From Paramecium sonneborni (taxonomy: Eukaryota; Ciliophora; Oligohymenophorea; Peniculida; Parameciidae), in NCBI GenBank assembly GCA_905182985.1, contig CAJJDN010000003.1:112802-176801 (forward strand): a stretch of DNA of 64,000 bases, written 5' to 3'. Positions 1-11,812 of the stretch are shown in pieces. The translations under genes were made by a program, and so were the position numbers. Under the pieces are notes generated by a model that ran no database searches, was not told where the DNA came from, and worked only from the letters and a program-made list of their open reading frames with translations. The stretch's first letter is position 1. Each line of letters starts with the position of its first letter.

Positions 1-276
1 AATACCCAAAATTTCAAAAACTTAAAAATTTATAGCTGCTGTATGCATAACACATTTCACATTTTATGATTCAAGTCCAATTAAATCTAATAATAATTCA
101 TATGCTTCATCTATGTTTTATTAAAATAAGATTAACTATTAAGCTAAATTGGCTCTTGCAACAACATTCACCATATCATTTTTTCTAAAATCCCTTATTT
201 AAGAGATGACATTTATTTTTTCGTTGTTACATTAGCAAAAATAATTTAAAAGGGTTTATTTCTACTTTTAGTTCAT
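1..276 (-). CDS. Partial gene, N-terminal 92 aa, helical repeat-like protein
   Basis: The reading frame is open on the minus strand from an ATG at 276 to the left edge, so only the N-terminus is present. The protein starts MNQKQKQTLLNYF and continues through helical segments such as ANLAQQLILFQQNIDEAYEL and LLDLIGLESQNVKCVMHTAA. The alternation of leucine/alanine-rich amphipathic helices resembles a TPR or similar alpha-solenoid, but no family can be assigned from 92 residues. Three glutamines near the start are written TAA/TAG, as in the rest of the window. Codon use is clearly less AT-monotonous than the flanking DNA, which supports real coding. No function is assigned. Confidence 0.5.
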
Positions 277-1658
277 AATATTAATTATAACATAATTATA
301 ATTATTATAAGATAAATAAATCTCATTTCCAGATTTTTATTAATGTTTCTCTCTTTTTCATATTTAAATTCATAAAATGATGTTTATTGTAAATTTAAGT
401 AAAAAAAGCATCTAAGAAATTTTATAACAAAAAAACAAAAATTTAGTTTTCAGTAAGTCTTGATTATTATTATTTTTACTATTTGCTTTTATAATAATAT
501 CAAGAAACCTATTATGATAATATTATAAAATTAAAATGAATTGTTTAAAATTACATTATAAAATGCTATAAAAGTATTAAATTAGAGATTGTTGTATAGA
601 ATAAGTCTTTCAACTTTCAAATGAAAAAATTAGTGCATTTTGAAAATCAAAAGAAATCTAAATCTAATTATAGAGTTTCAAGCATAAATAAGAGCTATGT
701 CTGAAATTAAAATATTTTCAGCTAACTAAATATTTTAATGATTTGTGATATAGCTTATATCATATTGATATAGATAGATAGAAATATTTGGAATTATTAT
801 TGTTGAAGTAATTTTTTTAAAGTCTTAATAATATTAGTCAGAACATAAGATGATCAAAATCAAATAATCTTTCAACAAAATTAATGAATTTCGAATATAA
901 CTTGAAAATGGATTACCACTAACTTCAGTTTGATATTTTAAAGAGATGGAATACTTTAAAAAGTTGATTAAACTTTGAACTCATTGACTAATAAATTTAA
1001 ATTAATCCCAGTTACTTTTTTACTTATTTGATATTTAATCAATTCATGGAGTATAATTTAATGAGAATTAAGTACCTCATAATATTATGTTTATAAAAGC
1101 TATGTTAATTCTAAAATATTTTTCAAAAACAGTTAAAACATAAATACTTATTATAATAGGAATAATTTATTCAGATCTTAAAATTAAAAACCAAATATTC
1201 TTTCTGGTTGAGAATTTTTGCATTATCTTTAATTTGCTATTCTTAAAGAATTTGCAATTCAACCGAATTACCTTGATTCTATTAAAAATTACCTTAGTTA
1301 TCTTATTTTTATTAGTCACAAATTACAATTAAAGAATAATAAATAATATTATTATTTATAATTAAATAATTCAGATCATAATAATGATAATGTAATTGAT
1401 TAGTACTAAAATGTATAATAATTTTAGACATTTTTACATATTATTAATATTTTTAAAGTAAATCAGCTTAATCTGAAGAAATAAGAATGTAAAAATTTAT
1501 AATTAGATCAATGAATCTTGTATTCATAGTCGTATTTGCAACTTTTTATTTAATGGTAATGAAAGCTGCTAATTAAATAAATATTTTAGTTATATTTATA
1601 AATTGCATATGCTTTCAATTATTATATACAATATTTAAAATATCTTAAATTTTTAATC
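277..1658. other. Long AT-rich intergenic stretch
   Basis: About 1.4 kb with no convincing gene on either strand, which is long for this compact genome. The only thing noted is a short frame from an ATG at 1511 beginning MNLVFIVVFATFYLMVMKAA. It looks like a signal peptide but has no coherent continuation. It may be a remnant of a secreted-protein gene like the one at 1659, or chance. Confidence 0.4.
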
Positions 1659-1965
1659 ATGAAATATTTACTATTCTTAGCAATCATTTTAGTAGCTTTG
1701 GCTAAAAGACACCATTAACCTGATGTTGTATTAGAATGCCTTTAAGGAGATTGTAGATAAGAATTTGAAGTTTGCGACAACTCTACAGGTTGTATGAAAT
1801 AACTGAAAAAATGCATGAAAGTATAAGAAAGAGATCCATTGAATTACTCTGCTGTATATTTATAATATAACAAATTAGGGATATGAATGTTTAGAGAGAT
1901 AAGGAGATGCATTGAATGCCTTTGAATGCATTTTTACTAAATGCCTAGGTTTACATGGAGGATGA
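1659..1965 (+). CDS. Small secreted cysteine-rich protein (93 aa)
   Basis: Joined from two exons around a 25-nt GTA...TAG intron at 1854-1878; the spliced length is 94 codons including the TGA. The protein begins MKYLLFLAIILVALA, a textbook signal peptide, followed by a mature part of about 78 residues with eight cysteines spread along it (in ECL, GDC, EVC, GCM, KKC, YEC, FEC and TKC). That points to a disulfide-bonded secreted or surface/trichocyst-matrix type protein. Four glutamines are TAA/TAG. I recognise no named family; the secretion call rests on the signal peptide and the cysteine spacing. Confidence 0.75.
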
Positions 1966-2471
1966 GATTATTTTAAAATCAAAACATAATTTATTTTTTA
2001 TATCATAATTAAGAGGTTAGTCTTCATGATAAAATTTCATTTTTAATTTTGTCTATCAGATATCTCTTCAATATAAATAAGATTTTTTTTAATTGCAATA
2101 TATATTAAATCGGACCTAGATTCATCAAGACTAACTATTTAATTTTTATGATCATATCTTATTTTAAATATATATGGTTGATTTTAAATGCATTATATCT
2201 ATCTCTATTCTTTAAAGAAGTATTAGATTTATAATTATAATGCGATCAATTTAAATAATCAGTACATTAATTGCAATTAATTATAAATTTACAAGCAATT
2301 AAGCCAAATATATTTATAAGAATGATATCTATATATAAAGAAGAAAATTATTTAATTTCTTTCTTGTAAATTTTTTAAGAAATTTATCTATGTTTTTATA
2401 TAGAAATAATATTTAAAATATAGAATTACATATAATATATTTAATGTATCTCAAATTCAAAATTATGATGA
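1966..2471. other. Convergent intergenic region
   Basis: About 500 bp between the stops of the secreted-protein gene (+) and the pseudokinase gene (-). It is AT-rich with no gene seen. Confidence 0.5.
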
Positions 2472-3740
2472 TCAGCTTTGCTTTGGAGAAGTGAATTATA
2501 AAACAGAGCTTTATTTTTTTAATGAAGAATTCTAAAGCCACATAATTGAATTATGCAGAATCCCACTTTAAAACAATGTTAATTTATCAGCATTAGAAAT
2601 TTAATCAACTTATGATATATTCTTGTTTGTGTTAGGTTAATTGGAATATTCAACAATACTTACAAAGTGCTATTCTTAATTTTAACTTTAAAAACTCTCT
2701 TATTATGATTACTAAAGAATATTACTATTAATAATTTATGATTTATTATTTGATTATTAATTACAGATCATTTTAGGATAGTTTAATTTATAAATCACTT
2801 TTTAAGGTCTAATTACAACTCTTTAATTAGAATTAAAATTTTATAATCTTTAAAGATGATTTTTGATTTTTACAAATACAGGCTGACTCCTATTAGTAAA
2901 AGGATTATGTAAAATTATTGGTTCTTTGAATCTATTTTTTATTAATTATTAAATTTGAATAAAATCAGGTCTTAGTGCAGCCTCTTTTTATATCATTTTA
3001 CCAACTAATTATAATAATTAAATTGAATAGATTCCAGCCATTTATTTAATTGATTCGTTCAAGTTTAGTTAATTAGCTTTAAGCATAATTATTCATTTAC
3101 CTCGACCTGTTATCATTTCTATTATTATGATTCCTAAATCATAGACATCCCTTTTAATCTAATCATAATTAGGGTTCTAATCAAGCTTATCTAATAGTTT
3201 TATTTCATTATATTAGTTAAGCAAAATTGATTCTGTTATCAAATTACCATGATATCTATTCAATCCTTATAAATAAGCCAATGCATTAACAATTTATTCA
3301 ACTATCTTCAAAAATATTCAATAATATACATTCCAAATTTCAGTTTCTGGCAATTTCTTTTACTTAGTTAACTTTTATCTCAAATTATTGGGATAATATG
3401 CAAAAAATAGTTATTAAGTACAAACATTTCCAATATTTTAAGCTTTTGATTTTGTACATGCAAAATATGATAAAATATTTGGATGAACAATTTAACTACG
3501 ATAATTATGAAATTCAATCAAATTAGAATCTTTTTCATAAATATGGACATGCTAATTTTTAAGAAAAGTTTAATTTACATATGAAAATATCATTGGTTAA
3601 TTTTATTGTTTAATCTTCCATAATTAAATTGATCCAAGACCAGGATGATTTATCATTCCTTCATCTTCTATTTAATCATTTAAGTCTTAAATATAAGAGA
3701 AAGGTGAATGATAATTAATTAATGTTTATAGATTTCCCAT
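2472..3740 (-). CDS. N-myristoylated protein pseudokinase (397 aa)
   Basis: Four exons; introns at 3552-3578 (27 nt, TAG), 3306-3329 (24 nt, AAG) and 3077-3100 (24 nt, AAG). Spliced length is exactly 398 codons. The N-terminus MGNLQT fits an N-myristoylation signal. The fold is that of a protein kinase: a glycine-containing N-lobe (HPGLGSIQLWKIK), the helix before the catalytic loop (IVEQIVNALAYLQG), a subdomain IX match (RDVYDLGIIIIEMITGRG) and subdomain XI with its arginine (AALRPDF). The catalytic HRD is replaced by HGN (YHGNLITESILL), the DFG position reads LLDKL, and no VAIK lysine is evident. It is therefore very probably catalytically dead and acts as a scaffold or allosteric regulator at a membrane. 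The C-terminal 100 residues are Q/S/N-rich. Confidence 0.85.
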
Positions 3741-4008
3741 AAAATAAATAAAATTTATTAAAATAATCACTTTATATTGAAAATCAATTCTTTTTTTTGA
3801 ATTTTATTTTATTATATTTAATGTTCATTATTATTTTAAAACAAAATAAATACTTAATTGATATCTTAAATGAATTAAAGATTATTAAGAAATAAAGTTT
3901 AGATAAATTGTTAAATATTAAAAGTAGAGAAGGATGTAAATAATAAATATTAAATTCTTAATTAATTTATAAATTAAATAGAAATGATTTTCATCTACAT
4001 TAACAAAT

Positions 4009-7000
4009 TCATCCATTTTTTTAATAGGAATTACGAATAATATTTTGATTTTTGTCAATTAATTTTTAGTATTTGTTTTTGCTTTTTGGTTAATATTTTA
4101 CTTTATGAAAATTTGGTTTAAAATTCTAATGATTTCCTTATTTTGGATACTTTTAAAATTTATTAGAAGAAGTATGATTAATATAAAAAGGTATTTATAT
4201 TTATGTTGGTATAGGAATAGAATACTATTATAAATTTAGGATCCTTTAATCTTAAAAGATTTAAATATCCTAATTTTATTCATTAGTTTTTAATTCTTCT
4301 TAAATATTAAATCCTTTATCATTCAAGAGTGTTATAAGTGGTTAATTTAATTTTCTTTATCTATCAAACCAAATATCTTCGGCTAAAATTTTAAAAGAAA
4401 AAAAATCATTTTTACTGATATACCTATAAAGTTTTCTATTATGTAAATTTAAAAGAAGATTCTACCATAATGTACATTATCCCAACTAAAATAGTAAATA
4501 TGAATTATTACTGTAATTGCATTTCCAAAAATATATAATGCATTTCTAGCTCTAGTTAATGCTACATTAACTCTTCTACCATCTTAAAGAAATCCAATAT
4601 TTCCAGTAGAAGAAGAGCGAACACAAGAAAATAAAATAATATCCCTTTCTTAACCTTAAAATGAGTCTACTGTATTAATTTAAATATCATCAATAAAATC
4701 TCTAATTTATCTTTTAATTTCAAATTTAATTAATCTAACTTATGCTTTATATGCACAAATAACTCCAAGACTTTAAGTGGGATATGAATTTTTAATATTT
4801 TTAAGAACTTCAACAATCATATTACATTCAATTTAATTTTAATATGATTTATCATCTTTAGTTTCTTCACTTTCTACATCAATAAATAATACTCTTTAAT
4901 TAAAGAAATTATCTGGTATGAATCTTTCATAAACAGAAAAATGATCAATAAGTTTATTATCATAAAAATGTAATGATGGAAATTCCCTAATTTAAGGATG
5001 CATTCTATATTGCATATCTAAAAAGAAAGGTTTAAAATCATTATCTAAAATTCTTTCAAATAAACTTCTATTGTAATAAGTATTTTATGAAACTGAAGAA
5101 AAAGTAGTAGCTGGTAATTATTTAGGATCACCAATTAATATCATCTTTCTCATTCCTAATCTTAATGGAATATTATTTGAAGGTTCAGTACATTATGCTG
5201 CTTCATCAACAATTAATAATTCAAATGAATCTATAAATTTACTTAATTTATCAGTTCCAGCTGTACTTAAAGTTGAACAGATTATTTCTGCTTCACTTAT
5301 AATCTTTTCACAAAATACTACATAATTTTCTTTTTAATTTCTTTTATTAGTTCTTACTTATTCTAAAAATTTCATTAATTAATTTCTTTTATTCCATAAT
5401 TCATTTAATTATTTTTTTTATTCTTCATCAAATTTCTCATTTTCTTTTATTTTTTTAATGGCCTAAGTTATTTTACTCAATTCAATTCTTAATTCACCAG
5501 TTGTCTTTTAATCTGAATTAGCTTTAAATTAACTTTTATTAAATAATTAATATTAAGCAACATCTTCTAATGAAACCTATTTAATTATTTCACTTTTATC
5601 ATTTTCTTCATCTAAAACTCCTAATCTTACTAATTTTACTGTTCTTGATCTTCCCTCACTATCAAATAATCCTCCTTATAATATTCTATATATTATCTCA
5701 TCTATTGCAGCATTTGATGGAGCACAAATTAAAATCTTTTTTTTTGGAAATTTATTCATTATTTTCATATATTCATATACTCCAGATAATATACCTATTA
5801 ATGTATGAGTTTTTCCTGTTCCAGGAGGTCCTTATAATAAACATATACCTCTCTCTTATAAAATCAATTATTAAATTGCATTCGCCTACGAAAAGTTATA
5901 ATTTAAATTGATATATTAAAAAAAAGGATTCATCACTTTCCCATTTTAAATTATATTCTATAAATTTACATTCCAAATTTTATCTTTACCACCACCTATC
6001 AAATGTTATTATGATTTTGGATCCAATATTAAAGGATATAATGGAGTCTATGTGATTTTATTTATCATCAAATACTCTCTTAAAAATATACATTTTTTTA
6101 CCTTATTTAAGTTGTAATTTTTACAAAAGGAAATAAATATACTGTAATCCAATTCTAATATAATAAATCTCTAGGTACAAATGTTTAAATCTTAATTTGA
6201 TTTACATATTGATTTGCTTATGGTTCTATCAACATACCAAAAAATAACTATCTTTTTTCTTTTATTCTTTTTATATCAATATATATATATACTTATTTAT
6301 TTTTGCAGGATTAAATGAATATTTATTGCTTATTATTACAATATAATTCTTCAAAGATGTCAAATCACAAACACTTTCTTCTTTGTGTTCACTTTCATCA
6401 CTTTAATTTTCTTATTTTTTTTCATTTAAATTTTTTCGATCTTTATTCTTCTCTTTTTCATTTTATTAATACTATCTTATCTAAAATATTAATCCATCTT
6501 TATCTATTTCAGCTTCATCTTATTTTATTTAAATTCTTCTAAATTTCTATTTATTAATTCTTTATAATTCTTATTTTATTTAATGAAATGATTCATTTAA
6601 AAATAAGTATTCAAATATTTTACAATACTCTTAATCTGATTTAAATTTTTTAGGTATTTTATTGTAAGTTTCATTTTCAGATTCTTTGCTATAATCACTT
6701 AGAAATAAAAATTTTATTAATTAATTGAACTCAAATATTGGTTTACCTATCATCGCAAAAATCCCGCATTTTTCCTAAAACATTCCTTAAAATGTTTTTT
6801 AATCTTAAGTTATTTAAACATTTGTTTTTTTTAAAATAGGACACTGTTATTTAGCTTTTTCAATACTTCTTGATTTTTTTTATTCTTTTATTGTTTCCTA
6901 TCTAATTACACTCTTAATTGGATTTTAAGTAATTTAACGAATTTTATCAATCTTTGGTTATGAAGAACTTATAGTGAAACTATTAATCTATAATAATTTA

Positions 7001-7448
7001 GGATTCATTATCTATTTTTGTTAGAATTATAAAATTTATTATTTTTTCTTATCTATTAATTTACTTTAATTTAATTAAGGAGGATTCTCTATATATAATT
7101 AAAATTGTCTATCAGTCTTTTCTAATGATTTTGATTTAATTTGATTCTAAACTTTTTATATATATAATTTACTTCAGATATATTATATTTCTTAATTTCA
7201 ATTAGTTCAGGTTATAAAGTTATTCGCTTTTCATTTTTGATTTATTTTCTATCTTATATAGAAATAAATGAATTATCAGTTTATTCAGAAGTAATTTAAG
7301 AATTTTAGATTAATGAACTTGATACAAATGAATCCTAATCAATTTAAATCTTTAAATCAATTTCTGCCAAAGGATTCTGTTTATTATCATATTTTTCAAA
7401 AAAGGATACTAAAGAGTCCTTTTAATTTTCATAATTTTTATCTTTCAT
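4009..7448 (-). CDS. Superfamily 1 RNA/DNA helicase, UPF1/SEN1 type (1112 aa)
   Basis: Four introns (7147-7172, 6267-6292, 6079-6101, 4486-4511); spliced length is exactly 1113 codons. The N-terminal 450 residues are charged and low in complexity. The helicase core follows: a Q-like NYNFSQANAI segment, Walker A GPPGTGKTHT near 5830 on the plus strand, then APSNAAIDE. Motif V/VI reads VDSFQGQERDIILFSCVRSS, and then DGRRVNVALTRAR, the hallmark of AAA_11/AAA_12 helicases. The family unwinds RNA or RNA:DNA hybrids using ATP (nonsense-mediated decay, termination, R-loops). The C-terminal tail after FGNAITLGQ is about 150 residues and Q/N/K-rich. UPF1's Cys/His domain was not seen, so a SEN1/senataxin-like role is more likely. 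Two of the four introns end in AAG. Confidence 0.9.
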
Positions 7449-7559
7449 GATTACTATTTAAAATTATCCACTATTTATTGTACAAAATTAGGCTTAGAAA
7501 AAACCATCTTTTATTTTGTTAATTATAAAATAAAATATGAATTCAAAAAATATAAATAT

Positions 7560-8255
7560 TCAATACTAATTCCAAGGTGATTAACTTCTTTAAAATTTAT
7601 ACTTATTAGCTAACTATCTGGATTTTGCATTAATACAAGGTGAAAAACTATAATTTTCTTTTTAAAAAGTAAAACTTTGTCGAATAGGCATAGCTAATCG
7701 ATCTGCTTAATCTACAAGATAGAGTCCACTTTTTTTCATTTTTTTATCAGCAATTTCAGCAGATTTAGGATTTATTAAAGGTTTAAATGATTATTCATTT
7801 TAATTTTAGATTTCATCTGCTAATTGTTATTTCTTAAATTCCTTATATTAAACCCAATCCTATGAATCTTTAATAAATTGAGAAAGTGATCTTGAGGGTA
7901 ATATTTTATTAGATTCAATTTCTTCTTCTTATTCTTAAGTAACCAAAATCTTTTATAATTCAGCTCTCATTTTTTTTTCTTAAACTAATTCATTTTATCT
8001 TTCTAAAAAAGGTTTGAGATTTTTAGTATCAAGAATTTATTAAGACTTTTTACTAATAAACGAAACTTTAATAGGTGTTAAAGATCTTTCTTAATCCTAT
8101 TTTAATTTCTATATTTTGTTTCTCTTTTTTTCTTCTTATTAATATAATCTATCTACAACATTTAAACTTTTCTGATTTAAAACCTTTTAATCATTAGGTT
8201 ATAAGAATTGATTATTTGAATCAATTTTAACAGCAGGTTTGCTGGGGTTATACAT
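7560..8255 (-). CDS. Conserved ciliate protein with F-x-P-x-I-N repeats (231 aa)
   Basis: Single exon of 232 codons from ATG at 8255 to TGA at 7560. The protein is basic and Q/K-rich, with helical stretches and a repeated short signature: SFKPLINPKSAEIADK, then SFSPCINAKSRQLANKYK. Between them lies SGLYLVDQADRLAMPI. Repeats of the F-x-P-x-I-N-x-x-S type are common in ciliate axoneme-associated proteins, so a structural ciliary or cytoskeletal role is a reasonable guess, but I do not recognise a named family. It lies 111 bp upstream of the helicase start, same strand. Confidence 0.75.
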
Positions 8256-8659
8256 GGTTTTTTATTTGGGATATTAAAGAACAATAGTTTTCATTAAATT
8301 ACGTTAAAATTATATATATATAATACTGTCTCTTAATTAAAAACATAAAACAAAATTTTCACTAGAATAAAATATTGTTTAAAGATGAGATTTATAACAA
8401 TATTTGTGAGCTAAAAACCAAAGAATAAGTTTAATTTATATTTACTATGTCGTAGTATAATAGTAATTAAATAGATTAATATTTATAAATTTAGAAATGA
8501 AGCCAGGAATTTTTAATTTATTTTTCAAAAAGATTTTGAAAGATCAAAATATCTGTGATATATTTAAATAATATGAGTATTGTCATCCATATTTAAACTA
8601 ATTAAAAAATATAGAAAATTTCTAAAATAGATACTTAAATTTAGGGATAATCTATATTA
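8256..8659. other. Intergenic, tandem minus-strand genes
   Basis: About 400 bp between the stop of the STPGR gene and the start of the 231-aa gene. It includes a short TA repeat near 8315. No gene seen. Confidence 0.5.
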
Positions 8660-9466
8660 TCATTTTATTTTTTTAGAACAAAAGGTCTTTACAGGATTAT
8701 AAATAGGTCCAGGTGATTAAGAATCTTCATTTTTGATTTTTTCATCTATCCAACTTATCTTTGGAGCTTGACCAATTGTTGCATTTGGAGAGGTTTCTCT
8801 TATTACTATGTATAAATAATATTTTTTGTTTATTACATTTCAAACTCTAATCTAGTTTATATTTTCCAACTCCTGGAGAACTTGTAGTTAGACTATTATC
8901 TAATTATCTTCTAGCCTTAGGAAATGTTGTAGGTGATCCATTTGATTAATATGACATTTCACTTAAAGGAATAACTTTAGACGACATTTTGCTAGGTGAT
9001 CTGCTACAAATTGATTGATTTGATGCAAATTTTTTAAAATCAGAAACAGATTATTTTGTTAAATCATTTACTCTTTTAACAGTTTAAGATGTATCTATAT
9101 TAAATATCTACGACTGTTAATCTTAACTTTAAACATTTAATTCAATTAAGAGTCTATGCCAAATTTAATTCATTGTTGCTGTTACTATTACATCAAAGTT
9201 TGATTTGAAAATTTGTAGATTTCTTTATAATTACTAATTATATTCAATCTTTTATCCTTATTTTTCCATTACACTAATCACTTCTTTCAGTCCTTTGAAT
9301 TGAAATTAAGTTTACTTTGTTGTGCAAAATTGATTTCATTCATAAAAATGTCTTCAAATTCTTTTGAAATTTGTGCTAAGTATCCTTTCTTTTATACTGT
9401 TTCATATACATGATTGATATCCGCAAATCTAATAACATCTTGCTATATATTTAACTATAAATTCAT
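8660..9466 (-). CDS. SHIPPO/STPGR-motif protein, probable ciliary microtubule-associated (250 aa)
   Basis: Introns at 9293-9315 (23 nt, AAG) and 8806-8836 (31 nt, TAG); spliced length is 251 codons. The N-terminal half is a coiled-coil-like helix (VIRFADINHVYETVQKKGYL, then LKEVISVMEKQGQKIEYNQQ). The C-terminal half carries SPGVGKYKLDQS and SPGPIYNP, both matching the S-x-P-G-P/V-x-x-Y pattern of the SHIPPO/ODF3 (STPGR) repeat found in proteins bound to axonemal microtubules. A ciliary location is inferred from that family. Its start overlaps the end of the upstream kinase pseudogene: ATG at 9464-9466 against a TGA at 9463-9465. Confidence 0.75.
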
Positions 9467-10463
9467 ATTTAAAATAAATTTTTCATTTTAAACCATTCAT
9501 GAACTAATTTTTATTAATATACTATTGGTCTATCTGATGCTTTTTTTGCATAACAGCTATTGATTAGATTTATTAATAAGTCATCCTAAACTTCTAATTA
9601 TAATGGTTAATCTCTAGCTAATAAATCCATTTCTAGATCTCCTTATCCACAAAAAGATAACTAATAATAAGTAAAATAAATACTTTTTCATATATATAAA
9701 TAAATAAACATATTCCAAATGACCATATATCAAGTTTAAATAGTGAATAATCATCATTTAAACAAAATTATACTTCAGATGCTCTAGATCTTAGAGTTTT
9801 TCAGCACAATAAAAAAATATACTATCATTTTCAGCTATATGTGATGTTGAAAAATCAATTAATTTACAACATTCATTTATTGGAACAGATTATATTATCA
9901 TGATTTACTAATTGTGTTCATGAAGATACTTTATTGCTTCAGCTATTTATTTGAATAGTAATTTCGCTGCTTGCATAAAGTTCATTTTCAAAATAATCTA
10001 AAATAGGCAGATTTCTTATATATTTGAATGTCCCTTCCCACAATTTCATTATACTAAGTTCGCTAATTACATTATCAAGTATATTTTCTATTATTAATCA
10101 TCTTCATCATATTATTTCATATAATTTGCAATACTTGGGTGATTTAGATATTTATGAATATTAATCTCATTATCCGCAAATTCCAATAAATTTGTCATTT
10201 TGGATTATTAAAATTGCAATCATAAAAAAAAGTTCTTTGATGTGCTAATGCTGTTTTATTAAATATTTTCATTGCATAATCACTTTTATTCAATTCTATT
10301 AATTCTTCACTCTTTTTATAGTGTCTAATTACTCTTTTTACTTTTCCAAATGATCCTTCTCCTAAATCTTCAATTAATTCTTATTCATTTACGATTTTTT
10401 CCCATTTTATTTTTTATATTCTACTTTATTTCTAAATATTGCTTCATATATTTCATTATTCAT
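9463..10463 (-). pseudogene. Decayed protein-kinase gene with several frameshifts
   Basis: All parts of a Ser/Thr kinase can be followed in order, but they sit in different frames with no intron able to join them. The glycine loop DLGEGSFGKVKRV, the lysine segment YAMKIFNKTALAHQR, EFADNEINIHKYLNHPSI, the alpha-E helix QIAEAIKYLHEH, then RASEV...SLFKLDIWSFGICLF, and finally ASDRP near the C-terminus are all recognisable. Breaks occur between the N-terminal exon and the glycine loop, at CCAAAATGAC before the EFADNE segment, around the catalytic loop (the expected HRD region reads NHDNIICSNK in one frame and the activation segment KLIDFSTS in another), and before RASEV. Neighbouring genes are intact, so this looks like true decay and not general sequencing error. 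The catalytic arginine is already lost. Confidence 0.75.
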
Positions 10464-10626
10464 CTTGTTTAAATATTAATAAGAAATATTAAACAATTTT
10501 ATGACCTTTAAAGACTTATAAAATTAATTAAATGTTTTATTCATATTCTTTGTATTTATCCTTAATTCTCAAAAATGCATCAATTTTTATTAATCTAGTA
10601 ATATATTTATTTTTAATCTAATCGTT

Positions 10627-11203
10627 ATGAAAAAAACAAATTTGAAGATAAATGCTAATGCTACTTAAAAAAGACAAAATAAAGAAAATTCAATTAAATC
10701 TCCACGGAAAGCTATCTCCCCTAAAAATTTTAGATAAAAATTAACTTGCCCTGATTTATGGGATAACATTGAAAAATAATCAATCACTTCTGAAACAATA
10801 TTTTAATAAATATTTCCAAACCCTAATAGAAAGAGATTAACTTATTTTTAGTTTGATTAAATCAAATTTTTGAGCGCAGAAAAAAATGAAATTTTTGATT
10901 TATTATAATAAGATGATTGGATTGAATACAATAGAGCTGGTAAAATTCTAGGAGAAAAATATGGTTATGAATAAAGTCAATTAAAAAAATGGTTTGATGA
11001 CAATTAAGTCAATTAAACTATTAAGAAAGTAGATCTACTCAAAAAATATAAAGATAAAAGTAATTTTATAACTAAGTATTTTATTTGAAGAAATTATTAG
11101 ATTATTTGAAGAAATTGATTTTAACAATACATAAGAATTATCGTATTGGGATGTATATCTTCATAAAGATATTTATGTGCTGAAATAAATAATTCCACTA
11201 TGA
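10627..11203 (+). CDS. Hypothetical protein with one EF-hand-like C-terminal loop (183 aa)
   Basis: Two exons around a 25-nt GTA...TAG intron at 11076-11100; spliced length is 184 codons. The N-terminal 40 residues are basic (KKTNLKINANATQKRQ...). The middle has a helical segment KNEIFDLLQQDDWIEYNRAG. The last exon gives KLFEEIDFNNTQELSYWDVY, which resembles an EF-hand helix-loop (D-x-N-x-T-x-E). A single degenerate hand is not enough to call calcium binding. It is divergent from the kinase pseudogene at 10463 and would share its upstream region. No family recognised. Confidence 0.7.
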
Positions 11204-11812
11204 TTATAAATCTAATTTTATGATATTTTATTTCAAACAGACCAAATTATTTACCAATTAATAATAAATATTGGATATTCTGTGCAATTTTTATTTAAAT
11301 TATGATCCCTTATAGATCGAAAAATATTAATTTTTGTTATGAATTTTTTTAAAAACTCTATTTAATTTTTCACCAAAAAATAATGTTGATAGTATTATTA
11401 ATTTCAATTAGAATTAATTTAAACATTTTTTTTTATTTGATTACCTTTAACAATTAGATTTAGAAAAATAAAATATTATGAATTGAAATGAATTATAAAT
11501 ATTAGTTTATAAAATATATCTAAAATTAGGCTAAATAAATTTAGTATTCAGTTATCAATTTAAATATTATTATATGATTTAGCAAATTAAAATTTATTGA
11601 TATGATAATGTTTATTTTTCTATAAGTGGTCTTTTTTCTCTATAATTAACTTTTTATTTTTTAAAGATTATTTAAATTAAAAATTTATATAATTTATGAT
11701 ATGAGGAATAGTATTTAAAAAAATATGAAATTATTAGGGAAACATAATAAAATAGAAAGATTGTGTTTTTGGATCTAAAAATAAATAAAATTTTTATATT
11801 TTTATGAATACA
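11204..11812. other. Convergent intergenic region
   Basis: About 600 bp of very AT-rich DNA between converging stops. No gene or structured element seen. Confidence 0.5.

Noticed and set aside
2455..2860. Plus-strand open frame with TAA/TAG as Q (YDDQLCFGEVNYKTELYFFN...)
   Set aside because: It lies antisense to the Q/S/N-rich tail of the pseudokinase, lacks a start codon, and long open frames are common when only TGA stops.
5645..5911. Plus-strand standard-code frame of 88 codons rich in I/L/F/Y
   Set aside because: It is the antisense shadow of the helicase Walker A region; the minus-strand protein is clearly the real one.
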